NCBI GenBank assembly: GCA_018648225.1
Contig: JABGRQ010000116.1
Location: forward strand, 1-34,552
DNA: 34,552 bases
Source: Chloroflexota bacterium
GTDB lineage: Bacteria > Chloroflexota > Anaerolineae > Anaerolineales > UBA11858
Reading direction: 5' to 3'
Shown: piece by piece, positions 7,940 to 16,046 of the stretch
How positions within the stretch are numbered: the first letter of the stretch is position 1
How the letters are laid out: each line of letters starts with the position of its first letter
Position numbers and translations under genes: made by a program
Notes under the pieces: model-generated
What the model was told of the DNA's origin: nothing
Database searches by the model: none
The model's input: the letters and a program-made list of their open reading frames with translations, nothing else

Positions 7940-8668
7940 CTAGTCCGGGCTTGCCGCGTTGGATTGTTGAGCACCTCTTCTTTTCCCTTTTAGACGTGTG
8001 AACTCCAGAATCTTCTCCGGTGCCACGCCTTGTTCTACGAGATATTCGCGTTTGGCCTTCAAAGCCCCCGTTGGACAAACACCGATGCAATTGCCGCAGA
8101 AGACGCAGGTGGTCTCGGTGAGCGGTTTATCGAAGAAGGTGGCGATCTGTGTCTCGAAGCCGCGTCCGCTGAAATTGAGCGCATAGGTAAATTGCGCATC
8201 ATCGGCGCAAACCTGTACGCAGCGCCAGCACAACACGCACTGGGAGTAGTCGCGCAGATAAACCGGGTTGTCATCAATGATTGCCGGTTGGCGTTTTTTG
8301 CCGCTATCGAATCGCTCAGGGAAACACTCGTATTCGACGACCATCTCCTGCAATTCAGGGCTTTCGGAGATATCCACGGTGGAGGCCAACATTTCAAGAA
8401 TTGTGCGCCGGGCGCGGTCCACATCGTCAGAGCGCGTGCGCACTACGGCACCATCGTGAGCAGCAGCCACGCAAGCGGCTTGCAGGCCGCGCGCCCCTTC
8501 CACTTCGACCACACACAAACGACATAGCCCGTTGGCGGTGGTGTGGGCAAAATAACACAGTACAGGAATATCAATGCTCGCGTCGCGCGCAGCTTCTAAG
8601 ATCGTTGTTCCCGCGGGAACGCTGATCGGGGTGCCATCAATGGTGAGTTGAATGTATTCGTCTGTCAT
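7940..8668 (-). CDS. HoxU/NuoG-N-terminal-like iron-sulfur protein
   Basis: A 242-residue electron-transfer subunit: an N-terminal [2Fe-2S] ferredoxin (Cys38, 49, 52, 66) followed by two [4Fe-4S] ferredoxin motifs (Cys144/147/150/154 and Cys188/191/194/198). This is the layout of HoxU, the diaphorase subunit of NAD-linked hydrogenases, and of the front of NuoG and FdhA. Unusually, the His-Cys cluster motif normally between the [2Fe-2S] and [4Fe-4S] domains is absent: where H-x3-C-x2-C-x5-C is expected there is a stretch with a single Cys115. It follows the membrane-protein gene by two bases with AAGG upstream, and lies in the same run as the HoxF-like fusion, its likely partner. Whether this pair serves FdhA or another dehydrogenase is not shown by the sequence. 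Confidence 0.85.
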   Translation of the reverse strand: MTDEYIQLTIDGTPISVPAGTTILEAARDASIDIPVLCYFAHTTANGLCRLCVVEVEGARGLQAACVAAAHDGAVVRTRSDDVDRARRTILEMLASTVDISESPELQEMVVEYECFPERFDSGKKRQPAIIDDNPVYLRDYSQCVLCWRCVQVCADDAQFTYALNFSGRGFETQIATFFDKPLTETTCVFCGNCIGVCPTGALKAKREYLVEQGVAPEKILEFTRLKGKRRGAQQSNAASPD

Positions 8669-8670
8669 GC

Positions 8671-9291
8671 TTACCTTTTCTTGTATAGTGCTAATAAATA
8701 GAAGGCTTCAGAGATGAGAATAATCCCCGATATTACGATTTCAATAATCTTATATAAAGTTGGGACGTTTGGGGTCATGACTACGAATCGCAGCCACAAG
8801 GCAACCATTGATAGCAGTAACGCGGGGAAAATATTCCAATAAATAACTTTCGTTAACCGCGAGAATTTCAGCTTATGCTTTTTATAGTGCTTGCCTTCCC
8901 GGACAAACGCATTTCCATCGAAATATGCGCTCAACTCTTTTTCTAGCCCATAAATATAGTTATATTGGCGTTCAATATGCAGAACGGTTTGAAAATAAGT
9001 GTGTACCAGACTCAATAATCCAAACCAGAGTATGGCACCGATAAATGAAACATCGAGTATGTTTGCGGGTGTTGAGTTTTCCTGCCCATTGGCAACTTGC
9101 TGGACAATATACGAGTTGATCCAATCGCCGATCGCGTTGGGCGCTTGCATATAGATCAAGAGAAACAAGATAAGCCCAAGAATATAGATAAACAGCCGGT
9201 CTCGACGAGTTACATGGCTTTTTTGAAGTTCAAAAGTTTCATTATAGTGCTCGGCTAAAATTTCCAGTTTCGTATTTTGATCAATTGTCAT
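8671..9291 (-). CDS. Uncharacterised integral membrane protein
   Basis: A 206-residue protein I do not recognise. It has hydrophobic stretches at about residues 35-58, 80-105, 145-170 and 178-200, consistent with three to four transmembrane helices. A charged segment in the middle (HIERQYNYIYGLEKELSAYF, then a Lys-rich stretch) is probably cytoplasmic. The start is the ATG at 9291, overlapping the last 11 bases of fdhD (ATGACAATTGA), which indicates translational coupling; an upstream in-frame start at 9378 would overlap fdhD by 98 bases and is unlikely. The gene is visibly more AT-rich than fdhD and the HoxU-like gene on either side, suggesting a later insertion. A membrane anchor for the redox module is possible but speculative. 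Confidence 0.7.
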   Translation of the reverse strand: MTIDQNTKLEILAEHYNETFELQKSHVTRRDRLFIYILGLILFLLIYMQAPNAIGDWINSYIVQQVANGQENSTPANILDVSFIGAILWFGLLSLVHTYFQTVLHIERQYNYIYGLEKELSAYFDGNAFVREGKHYKKHKLKFSRLTKVIYWNIFPALLLSMVALWLRFVVMTPNVPTLYKIIEIVISGIILISEAFYLLALYKKR

Positions 9292-10090
9292 TGAGTTCGC
9301 TTCCTGTATTGTCTCGCCAATCTCCCAGGCGCTCTGGATTGCTATACACCCGCAAGCGGCCAGAACGCACATAACCAACCAGCGTGATATTCCAGGCGCG
9401 CGCCATCTCGACGGAAATTGACGTTGGCGAAGTACGCGAAGCCACCAGCGGACAGCCCATGCGGGCGGCTTTGCGCAGCATTTCGGATGAAATACGGCCT
9501 GTCACTAATAGCGCCTTGCCGCGAGAATCAATGCCATCTCGGAGACACAACCCGGCCACTTTATCAATGGTGTTATGGCGGCCTACATCTTCGACGACTA
9601 CGAGCAAAACTTCGCGTTCCATATCGAGCAGACCGGCAGCATGTACGCCGCGCGAGCGGGCGTATAAACTGTTGGGCGGCTGTAATTTACGGAATTGCTC
9701 GCGCAAGACCTCAGGGTTGGTCTGTGCCGAACTGGCAATGGGCTCAAGCCCCAGGCGGGGATCGCTAAACGTAACCCCGCCGCCACAACCACTGGTTACA
9801 ATGACACGTTCCGGCTTCTGGAAGGCATGATTAAGCCAAACATCTACGCAGCAACCCAGCTTGCTGATATGCACAATTTCAACTTCGGCAAGATTCTCGA
9901 TGATGGACTCATTCTTCAGGAAACCCAATGCCAGCGCATCTTGCTGGCAGGGCGTCGCCATGATGGTCGCCAGTTCAGCGCCGTTGACATAGATTGTAAT
10001 TAGCGCTTCATCGATGATCTCACCCTCGACATGTGTCCATTCGCCGCGGTATTCGTGCCAGGAAGTTTGGAAGGTGCCGGTGTTATTCAT
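9281..10090 (-). CDS. fdhD: Formate dehydrogenase accessory sulfurtransferase FdhD
   Basis: A 269-residue FdhD/NarQ-family protein, the sulfurtransferase that, with a cysteine desulfurase, delivers sulfur to the bis-MGD cofactor to activate formate dehydrogenases. Visible family signatures are VTSGCGGG (Cys102), the long VEDVGRHNTIDKV motif, and LVTGRISSEMLRKAARMGCPLVASRTSPT. Only one cysteine occurs in the motif where Escherichia coli FdhD has Cys-x2-Cys. Its presence supports the identity of the selenocysteine FdhA about 4.5 kb downstream. The ATG at 10090 gives the family length; no good Shine-Dalgarno is visible. Its 3' end overlaps the membrane-protein gene by 11 bases. Confidence 0.93.
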   Translation of the reverse strand: MNNTGTFQTSWHEYRGEWTHVEGEIIDEALITIYVNGAELATIMATPCQQDALALGFLKNESIIENLAEVEIVHISKLGCCVDVWLNHAFQKPERVIVTSGCGGGVTFSDPRLGLEPIASSAQTNPEVLREQFRKLQPPNSLYARSRGVHAAGLLDMEREVLLVVVEDVGRHNTIDKVAGLCLRDGIDSRGKALLVTGRISSEMLRKAARMGCPLVASRTSPTSISVEMARAWNITLVGYVRSGRLRVYSNPERLGDWRDNTGSELNDN

Positions 10091-10173
10091 AGCAATGAAT
10101 TGGAGATTTGTGATTTGAAATTAGTGATCATTCGTACAACCTGCCCCAAACAAGTCGGAGCCAAAAAAACTTT

Positions 10174-10243
10174 CACCACGAATACACAAAGTCACAAAGG
10201 GAAATAAATTTGCTGTTCTCCGTGCCTTCGTGTCTTGGTGGTG
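10174..10243. repeat. CACCAC...GTGGTG imperfect inverted repeat
   Basis: CACCACGAATACACAAAGTC begins at 10174 and is matched in reverse by CGTGCCTTCGTGTCTTGGTGGTG ending at 10243, about 18 pairs in 22. It resembles the shorter dyad at 16047-16095 and a half copy at 22163-22185. It lies in the 216-base gap before fdhD, which otherwise holds only the hairpin at 10245-10273. Confidence 0.6.
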
Positions 10244-10244
10244 C

Positions 10245-10273
10245 AAAATTCTTGCTCACTGTGCAAGAATTTT
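10245..10273 (-). terminator. Hairpin after the HoxF-like gene
   Basis: AAAATTCTTGC (10245-10255) and GCAAGAATTTT (10263-10273) form a perfect 11-bp stem with a 7-base loop, 34 bases past the HoxF-like stop. The stem ends in T residues on either strand, so it may act as a weak terminator or as a processing or stability hairpin between the HoxF-like gene and fdhD. Confidence 0.5.
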
Positions 10274-10306
10274 ACTTGTAAGGTACTAATTTCCAGTCTT
10301 CAGTCT

Positions 10307-12025
10307 TCAATCTACAATAAATATCTCCGGCCATTTTTTATATGCTGAGAGAATCGCCGTGGAGGCCATGTGCCCAACACCACAAATGGAGGCTTTCGCC
10401 ATCGTAAAGCCGACATCTTCCAGCCGCGCCATATCATCGAGGGTGACAGCCTCATCAACGACTTTATCAAGAATTTCAAGTTGCTTCTGCGTACCTAATT
10501 GGCATGGGAAACATTTTCCGCAAGACTCATGGGCGAAAAAATGCGCCAGACTGTAAACAATGGCCTTCATATCACGCGTGGTGTTAATCACATTGATTAC
10601 ACCTGACCCCAGGAAATATTTATTCTCGGCCAAACCTTCAAAGCTCATTACTAAACCTAATTCATCAGGGCTAGCAAAGGTTCCGGCGGCACCGCCAATG
10701 AGTACGCCGTGCAACTCGCCGGTAACGCCCCCGGCGTGTTCAATCAACTCCCCCAGCGTAGTTCCCAGCGGATATTCGTAGACACCGGGGCGGGCCACGT
10801 CGCCCGAAATGCAGAAAATTTTCGTGCCGGTTGATTTTTCGGTACCCGTCATCTTGAAATAGTCGGCACCGTAGGCCAATATCCATGAGGCGGCGGAAAG
10901 GGTTTCAATATTGTTAATGTCGGTGGGTTTACCGAACAAGCCGTGAGTCACGGGGTAGGGCGGTTTCAGGCGCGGGAAGCCGCGTTTGCCCTCAATCGAT
11001 TCAAATAATGCTGTCTCTTCGCCGCACACATAAGCCCCCGCGCCGGAGCGAATTTCAATCTCAAAGTCGAAGCCTTTTCCCCAAATATTTGCGCCCAAAT
11101 ACCCGTTTTGCCGCGCCCGCTCGATGGCAGTTTGCATCACTTTTGTGGCTCTGAAATACTCGCCGCGGATATACAAATAACCTTTATGCGCCCCCACAGC
11201 ATACCCGGCGATGACCATGCCTTCTACAACCGAGTAGGGGTAGCCTTCCATCAGGACGCGGTCTTTAAAGGTGCCAGGTTCCGATTCGTCGGCGTTGCAG
11301 ACAATATATTTAGGGGACCCTTCGGCCTCGGCAGTGAACTTCCACTTTAGCCCGGTGGGGAAGGCTGCGCCCCCGCGCCCTACCAGCCCGGACTGGGTTA
11401 GCGTTTCGACCACGGCGGTGGGAGGCATATTCAAGGCGTTCTTCATCCCGAGGAAACCGCCACAGCTTTCAAAGTCGGCGATGTCGAGCGGGTCTACCGA
11501 GCCACAACCCCCCAACAGCCAACGCGGATCCCCTTCGAGGGTGCCTAGCGGGGCAGGCTCCGGGGATTGAATCCAGCTTTGGGGATCCGATCCCACACGG
11601 AGCGCGGTCGGAACTTCCCCTACCAGGGCCGCGGGCGCGTGGTCGCAGAGTCCCAAACATTCCACGGCTTCAAGCGTATATTTTCCATCCGCAGTCGTTT
11701 CTCCGGGTTGAATACCAAAATGCTCACACACCGCGTCGAGGATGATCTCGCTGCCCTTTTGCGTACACATCGGGCTAACGCAGATGCGCACCACGGTATC
11801 GCCAACGGGTTCTTTGTAGAACATGGTGTAAAACTCGATCACGCCGTAAATATCAGCAAGCGGCACTTTGAGGGCTTTGCCAATGGCGGCGGCGATTGGC
11901 TCAGAGATATGGCCGTATTGATTTTGGGCCTCCCACAATGCGGGCAGCAGGTTGACGCGCCCGCCGGGGGCGTGTTTTTCAAGAATCGGCTTGAGGGGGG
12001 CGAGATTGAGGGGCGTAGAAGTCAT
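10307..12025 (-). CDS. HoxF-like NuoE-NuoF fusion, NADH diaphorase large subunit
   Basis: A 572-residue fusion. Residues 1-150 are a NuoE-type [2Fe-2S] thioredoxin-like domain (Cys82, Cys87, Cys123, Cys127). Residues from about 175 are the NuoF core with GRGGAAFPTG (216-225) for FMN/NADH, a CNADESEPGTF motif, and the [4Fe-4S] ligands Cys502/505/508 and Cys548. It lacks the C-terminal ferredoxin of the neighbouring NuoF-like protein. This is the architecture of HoxF in bidirectional NAD hydrogenases, and with the HoxU-like gene downstream it would make a HoxFU diaphorase, yet no hydrogenase HoxHY genes are in the window. A candidate -10 (TATAAT, 12081-12076) lies just upstream. It may oxidise or reduce NAD(H) for a formate dehydrogenase, which is inferred from location. 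Confidence 0.9.
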   Translation of the reverse strand: MTSTPLNLAPLKPILEKHAPGGRVNLLPALWEAQNQYGHISEPIAAAIGKALKVPLADIYGVIEFYTMFYKEPVGDTVVRICVSPMCTQKGSEIILDAVCEHFGIQPGETTADGKYTLEAVECLGLCDHAPAALVGEVPTALRVGSDPQSWIQSPEPAPLGTLEGDPRWLLGGCGSVDPLDIADFESCGGFLGMKNALNMPPTAVVETLTQSGLVGRGGAAFPTGLKWKFTAEAEGSPKYIVCNADESEPGTFKDRVLMEGYPYSVVEGMVIAGYAVGAHKGYLYIRGEYFRATKVMQTAIERARQNGYLGANIWGKGFDFEIEIRSGAGAYVCGEETALFESIEGKRGFPRLKPPYPVTHGLFGKPTDINNIETLSAASWILAYGADYFKMTGTEKSTGTKIFCISGDVARPGVYEYPLGTTLGELIEHAGGVTGELHGVLIGGAAGTFASPDELGLVMSFEGLAENKYFLGSGVINVINTTRDMKAIVYSLAHFFAHESCGKCFPCQLGTQKQLEILDKVVDEAVTLDDMARLEDVGFTMAKASICGVGHMASTAILSAYKKWPEIFIVD

Positions 12026-12075
12026 GCGAAGGTTTATCCTTGAGTACGGAGCTTATTCCTACTAAAATCGTCCTG

Positions 12076-12081
12076 ATTATA
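12076..12081 (-). promoter_or_regulatory. Candidate -10 element for the HoxF-like gene
   Basis: A perfect TATAAT on the minus strand, 51 bases before the start codon at 12025. The spacer and any -35 would lie in the end of the palindromic element that starts at 12091; no TTGACA-like box is visible there. Confidence 0.4.
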
Positions 12082-12090
12082 CACGAAAAA

Positions 12091-12215
12091 CCCCCACCCT
12101 GATTCGAGCTTTAGCGAAGTGATTATCTAAAAATAACTTCCCGCTAAATTGGTTCAAATTGAACCAATTTAGCCAAGAATTTATTTCTGGATATTCACTG
12201 AGGCCAGGGTGAGGG
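12091..12215. repeat. CCCTCACCC-family palindromic element, intergenic copy 2
   Basis: The ends CCCCCACCCTG (12091-12101) and CAGGGTGAGGG (12205-12215) are inverted repeats with one mismatch. The inner part is a different hairpin: a 15-bp stem starting GCTAAATTGGTTC (12143-12157 with 12159-12173). Both the left end (CCCTGATTC) and right end (GGCCAGGGTGAGGG) match the copy at 24028-24123. It lies between fhs and the HoxF-like gene. Confidence 0.75.
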
Positions 12216-12233
12216 CATGTGTTTCAGAATCAA

Positions 12234-12266
12234 AGACCTCCGAAGTTTCGAAAACTTCGGAGGTCT
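12234..12266. terminator. Palindrome after fhs, same core as the one at 2005-2039
   Basis: AGACCTCCGAAGTTT (12234-12248) and its exact reverse complement (12252-12266) form a 15-bp stem with a 3-base loop, 20 bases past the fhs stop. The core CCGAAGTT/AACTTCGG is shared with the palindrome between the SDR gene and fdhA. A terminator role fits position, though the T-run is short. Confidence 0.6.
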
Positions 12267-12285
12267 GATTTGTGGAAAAATATCT

Positions 12286-14214
12286 TTAGAATAGGCCGGT
12301 AACCTGCCCGGTTTCGAGGTCGAGATCAACGTCGTAATACACGGGGCGGGTGGGCAGGCCGGGCATGGTGCTCATTTCGCCCAGCAGCGGGTAGAGGAAC
12401 CCGGCCCCAACCGAGGCGCGGATGTCGCGGATCGGCACGGTGAAGCCCGTGGGGCGGCCCTTGAGCAGCGGATCGTGGCTGATGCTCAGGTGTGTTTTTG
12501 CCATACACATGGGTAATTCGTCAAAGCCCAGCTTGGTGTAAAGCGCAATTTTCTTTTCGGCTTCTTCGGAGTATTCAACGCCATCGGCTCCGTAGATTTC
12601 TTTGCAGATGACTTCAATTTTGTCTTTGATTGAGGTGCCCTCGAGCGGATAGAGGAACTTGAAATCACTGGGTTTTTCGCAGGCGGCCACAACAGCTTCG
12701 GCCAGGTCCTTGGCGCCTTTACCGCCCTCCATCCAGTGGCGAGAGACAACCGCATCTTCGGCGCCGGCGGCGATAGCGCCTTTGCGCACCAGTTCCACCT
12801 CGGCGAGGGTATCATCTTTGAAGCTATTGACAGCTACGACCACGGGGATGCCGAAACGCTTGGCGTTTTCAATATGCGCTTCCAGGTTGGGCAAACCGGC
12901 TGCGAGGAGTTCGAGATTCTCTTCGACGTATTCGGGGGCCAGCGGTGCGCCAGCAACAACTTTGGGGCCACCGCCGTGCATCTTGAGGGCGCGCACGGTT
13001 GCAACCAATACCACACAGCTGGGGACTAATCCAGAATAGCGGCATTTGATGTTGAAGAATTTTTCCATGCCAATATCGGCGCCAAAGCCCGATTCGGTGA
13101 CCACATAGTCGGCCAGTTTCAGGGCGATGCGGTCGGCGATGATGGAGCTGTTGCCGTGGGCAATATTGGCAAACGGGCCAGCGTGGACGAAGGCAGGCGT
13201 GCCTTCAAGGGTCTGCATCATGGTGGGCATGATGGCATCCTTCATCAGGACAGTCATGGCACCGGCGGCACCGATGTCTTCAGCGGTGATGGCTTCGCCC
13301 GCTTTACTGGTGGCGATAACAATGCGGCCAAAACGTTCGCGCATATCGGCCAGGTCGGTGGTCAGGGCCAAAATCGCCATAATTTCGCTGGCAACTGTGA
13401 TGTCATAGCCAGTTTCGCGGGTGAAGCCGCTTTCTTTGGGGCCTTGCCCGATGGTGATGCCGCGCAACATGCGGTCGTTGATGTCTACCACACGCCGCCA
13501 GGTCAGGGTTTCGGGATCAATATCAAGGCGCACGAAACGGGAGACTTCTTCGGGAGTTAAATCATTGGGGTCGGTTTTGTTAATGCCCAGTTTTTTCAGG
13601 CGTTTGAGCATCGGCAGGGCGAAGCGGCGGCTGCCATCTTTGGCGGTGGGGCACAGGCGGCGGAAGAGGGCTTCGTCGCTCTGGCGGGATTCGTGGTACA
13701 TGCGGGTGTCAATGGCAGCGGCGAGCAGGTTGTTCGCTGCAGTGATGGCATGGATGTCGCCCGTCAGGTGCAGGTTGAAATCTTCCATCGGTACAACCTG
13801 GCTGTAGCCGCCACCGGCCGCGCCACCCTTGATGCCGAAGGTCGGCCCCTGGGAGGGTTGGCGAATCGCTGTGAAGACATTCTTACCTAAGTGAGCGCCC
13901 AGCGCTTCGCTGAGTCCCACCATCGTGGTGGATTTGCCCTCCCCGAGCGGAGTCGGGGTGATGGCGGTCACGTCAATATATTTGCCATCGGGAACATCTT
14001 TCAGACGATCCAAAATGTCCAGGCGGACTTTAGCTTTATGATTGCCGTAAAGTTCCAGCTCACTGGGAAGAATACCTACTTCTTCTGCGATTTTGGCAAC
14101 ATTTTTGATGTTGGGTTGCTGGGCCTGAGCAATATCAATATCCGATGGGACGGGTTCAAGCAGTTCAAGGTGAATGGGTTCAAAATCAATCTTGGCGTTT
14201 CTGTATCGAGACAT
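12286..14214 (-). CDS. fhs: Formate-tetrahydrofolate ligase
   Basis: A 642-residue formyl-THF synthetase that makes 10-formyl-THF from formate, THF and ATP (or the reverse, yielding ATP): the second step of the methyl branch after formate dehydrogenase. The P-loop-like motif [10 protein letters not shown] is at residues 87-96, followed by the family's [19 protein letters not shown] stretch and DFNLHLTGD. It is longer than the common bacterial form (about 556 residues) and closer to the roughly 630-residue synthetase domain type found in C1-THF synthases. AAAGGA upstream of the ATG at 14214 supports the start. It lies 84 bases after folD with a perfect hairpin in the gap, so the two are probably cotranscribed with tuned ratios. 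Confidence 0.97.
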   Translation of the reverse strand: MSRYRNAKIDFEPIHLELLEPVPSDIDIAQAQQPNIKNVAKIAEEVGILPSELELYGNHKAKVRLDILDRLKDVPDGKYIDVTAITPTPLGEGKSTTMVGLSEALGAHLGKNVFTAIRQPSQGPTFGIKGGAAGGGYSQVVPMEDFNLHLTGDIHAITAANNLLAAAIDTRMYHESRQSDEALFRRLCPTAKDGSRRFALPMLKRLKKLGINKTDPNDLTPEEVSRFVRLDIDPETLTWRRVVDINDRMLRGITIGQGPKESGFTRETGYDITVASEIMAILALTTDLADMRERFGRIVIATSKAGEAITAEDIGAAGAMTVLMKDAIMPTMMQTLEGTPAFVHAGPFANIAHGNSSIIADRIALKLADYVVTESGFGADIGMEKFFNIKCRYSGLVPSCVVLVATVRALKMHGGGPKVVAGAPLAPEYVEENLELLAAGLPNLEAHIENAKRFGIPVVVAVNSFKDDTLAEVELVRKGAIAAGAEDAVVSRHWMEGGKGAKDLAEAVVAACEKPSDFKFLYPLEGTSIKDKIEVICKEIYGADGVEYSEEAEKKIALYTKLGFDELPMCMAKTHLSISHDPLLKGRPTGFTVPIRDIRASVGAGFLYPLLGEMSTMPGLPTRPVYYDVDLDLETGQVTGLF

Positions 14215-14262
14215 GGGAGTATCCTTTTGGGTGATAAGTTATGAAATATATTCAAATACGCA

Positions 14263-14289
14263 AAAGAGCAAATTGCGAATTTGCTCTTT
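14263..14289 (-). terminator. Perfect hairpin between folD and fhs
   Basis: AAAGAGCAAATT (14263-14274) pairs perfectly with AATTTGCTCTTT (14278-14289) around a 3-base loop. On the minus strand it ends in TTTT ten bases past folD, so it can be a partial terminator or attenuator lowering fhs transcription relative to folD, or a 3'-end stabiliser. Confidence 0.55.
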
Positions 14290-14298
14290 AAATTTGTA

Positions 14299-15189
14299 CT
14301 AAACTTCGACTAATCCGTTGGCAATCTGCGCGGCACGAACAGTGTTGCGCATTAGCATGGCAATCGTCATCGGGCCAACGCCGCCAGGGGAGGGGGAAAT
14401 CCAGCCCGCGACTTCGCTGACTTCGTCGAAGGCCACATCGCCAGTCAGATAGTAGCCTTTCTCTTTGGTGTCATCCTCAATGCGATGGGTACCCACATCG
14501 ATCACGGCGGCGCCGGGTTTGACCCAGTCTTTCTTGACCATCTCAACACGACCAACCGCAGCGATGAGAATATCGGCCTGGCGGCAAACATCGGCCAGAT
14601 TCTTGGTGCGGGAGTGGCAAATGGTAACTGTGGCATTGCGCTTGACGAGCAACAGGGCGGCGGGCATGCCTACAATATTGGAGCGACCCAGCACGACGGC
14701 ATTGGCGCCTTCCATTTTCACGCCGACTTCATCGAGGAGGTAGATACAGCCATCGGGGGTGCAGGGAACAAACAGGGGTTCGCGGCCCTTCTGGGCCAAA
14801 CGACCCATATTGAGGGGGTGGAAACCGTCAATATCTTTCTCGGGGCTGATCGCTTTCAAAACAGCTTCGTCATCCAGATGTCCGGGGAGAGGTAATTGCA
14901 CCAAAATGCCGTTCACCTTCGGGTCTTCGTTGAGTTGGTGTACCAGGGCTTCGACTTCTTCCTGTGATGAATCGGCGGGCAGCGTGTGGCTGAATGATTC
15001 CATCCCTAATTTTTTGCACATGCGCTGTTTCATGCCGACATACACCTCGGAGGCAGGGTCTGCCCCAACGAGAACAGTAACCAACCCTGGGCGAGCGTAT
15101 CCTTTTGCGACCATATCGGCTACATCTGCGGCGGCTTGCTCGCGCACTTTTTTAGCGATGGCTTTGCCGTCAATCAATTTTGCTGTCAT
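14299..15189 (-). CDS. folD: Bifunctional methylene-THF dehydrogenase / methenyl-THF cyclohydrolase
   Basis: A 296-residue FolD. It converts 10-formyl-THF to 5,10-methenyl-THF and on to 5,10-methylene-THF, using NAD(P)H. The active-site residues Tyr50 and Lys54 lie in YVGMKQ, the same positions as in Escherichia coli FolD. The Rossmann motif GRSNIVGMP and the C-terminal signature SPSPGGVGPMTIAML are intact. AGGAG precedes the ATG at 15189. It is the first gene of the minus-strand C1 run, directly behind an AT-rich divergent control region shared with an Lrp/AsnC regulator, whose product is a plausible regulator of folD-fhs. Confidence 0.97.
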   Translation of the reverse strand: MTAKLIDGKAIAKKVREQAAADVADMVAKGYARPGLVTVLVGADPASEVYVGMKQRMCKKLGMESFSHTLPADSSQEEVEALVHQLNEDPKVNGILVQLPLPGHLDDEAVLKAISPEKDIDGFHPLNMGRLAQKGREPLFVPCTPDGCIYLLDEVGVKMEGANAVVLGRSNIVGMPAALLLVKRNATVTICHSRTKNLADVCRQADILIAAVGRVEMVKKDWVKPGAAVIDVGTHRIEDDTKEKGYYLTGDVAFDEVSEVAGWISPSPGGVGPMTIAMLMRNTVRAAQIANGLVEV

Positions 15190-15361
15190 ATTTTGCTCCT
15201 ATTTGCATTATATCTGGGTGGTGGAACGAAACGAAAATAGTTGTGTTTTGCGTCCTGAAAAATGCCCCAAAGAGGCATGGATAGCATACTTCACCATGCC
15301 GTATTATGACTGAAAAAAAACAAGTTTACAAGTTATTTTCGTCACGATATTTATGAAAAAA

Positions 15362-15512
15362 GATATATCGGTGATATATCAGATAGACGCAATTCTTGCA
15401 TCTCGGTGAGGGAGGGTCAGTAATTTTTCTCTATGAATTATATCGCTCGTTATCGGTAATATATCTAATTATATTTATAAATAACCACAATTATCAAAAT
15501 ATATATTGATAA
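15362..15512. promoter_or_regulatory. AT-rich divergent control region with repeated dyads (folD / Lrp-type gene)
   Basis: The 352 bases between folD and the regulator gene are strongly AT-rich. GATATATC occurs twice, separated by GGT (15362-15380). A related TATCGGTAATATATC lies at 15451-15465. A dyad with arms TTATCAA (15491-15497) and TTGATAA (15506-15512) sits 30 bases before the regulator start. Several similar AT-rich sites in a divergent region beside an Lrp-type gene suggest autoregulator binding sites; this is inferred. No RNA gene was seen here. Confidence 0.5.
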
Positions 15513-15541
15513 TGAGCAGATATTATGTTACATTATTCATA

Positions 15542-16006
15542 ATGAACGATTTAGATGATCTTGACAAAGCAATTCTTCGGTTGCTCCAGAAAGATGCTTG
15601 CATGAGCAATATTAATCTGGCGAAGACGCTCGATTTATCGCCATCTTCTACCCACGCACGGGTAAAACGGCTGGAAAAAGATGGCTACATTGATCAGCGC
15701 CTGACCGTATTAAACCGCGAAAAACTGGGGTTTGATATGCTGTGCTTTATCAATGTGAGTTTGCAAACCCACCATATTGATGAGATTAAAGATTTCCGCC
15801 GCGTCGTTCAGATCATGCCAGAAGTGCTGGAATGTCATCATGTCACTGGCAAGTTTGACTATATATTGAAAGTGGCCGTGCCAAACCGGGTTGCGTTGCA
15901 ACAATTTGTTCTCGAAAAGCTTACTCCCCTCCCTTATATTGCCACGATCCAAACCAGTCTTATTTTTGAAGAAGTGAAATTTACAACAGCCTTGCCGCTG
16001 GAGTAA
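15542..16006 (+). CDS. Lrp/AsnC-family transcriptional regulator
   Basis: A 154-residue feast/famine regulator. Residues 3-60 are the winged helix-turn-helix DNA-binding domain (LDDLDKAILRLLQKD, then LAKTLDLSPSSTHARVKRLEKDGYI). Residues 65-150 form the AsnC ligand-binding alpha/beta domain with the family's VLECHHVTGKFDYILKV segment. These proteins bind an amino acid or related small molecule as multimers. I use the ATG at 15542, where the conserved region begins; in-frame TTG and ATG codons at 15506 and 15512 lie inside an AT-rich dyad. No Shine-Dalgarno is visible, so a leaderless message is possible. Location between folD-fhs and panB, all users of folate C1 units, suggests control of C1 or amino-acid metabolism. 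A clear terminator follows. Confidence 0.9.
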   Translation: MNDLDDLDKAILRLLQKDACMSNINLAKTLDLSPSSTHARVKRLEKDGYIDQRLTVLNREKLGFDMLCFINVSLQTHHIDEIKDFRRVVQIMPEVLECHHVTGKFDYILKVAVPNRVALQQFVLEKLTPLPYIATIQTSLIFEEVKFTTALPLE

Positions 16007-16018
16007 TGGTCTTTGTAT

Positions 16019-16039
16019 AAACGCATGCTGCGTTTTTTT
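16019..16039 (+). terminator. Rho-independent terminator of the Lrp-type gene
   Basis: AAACGCA (16019-16025) pairs with TGCGTTT (16029-16035) around TGC and continues into a run of T to 16039, 13 bases past the stop. Confidence 0.8.
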
Positions 16040-16046
16040 CTTTCAT

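Noticed and set aside
8030-8527. 165-residue plus-strand ORF opposite the HoxU-like gene
   Set aside because: Antisense to the cysteine motifs of the HoxU-like protein; no domain features.
10091-10306. A tRNA-Sec gene near fdhD
   Set aside because: The gap holds only an imperfect inverted repeat and a short hairpin; no tRNA arms or anticodon loop could be found, nor elsewhere in the intergenic regions.
15506-15541. Upstream TTG/ATG starts for the Lrp-type gene
   Set aside because: They lie within an AT-rich dyad and add residues not seen in the family; the HTH domain begins at the ATG at 15542.
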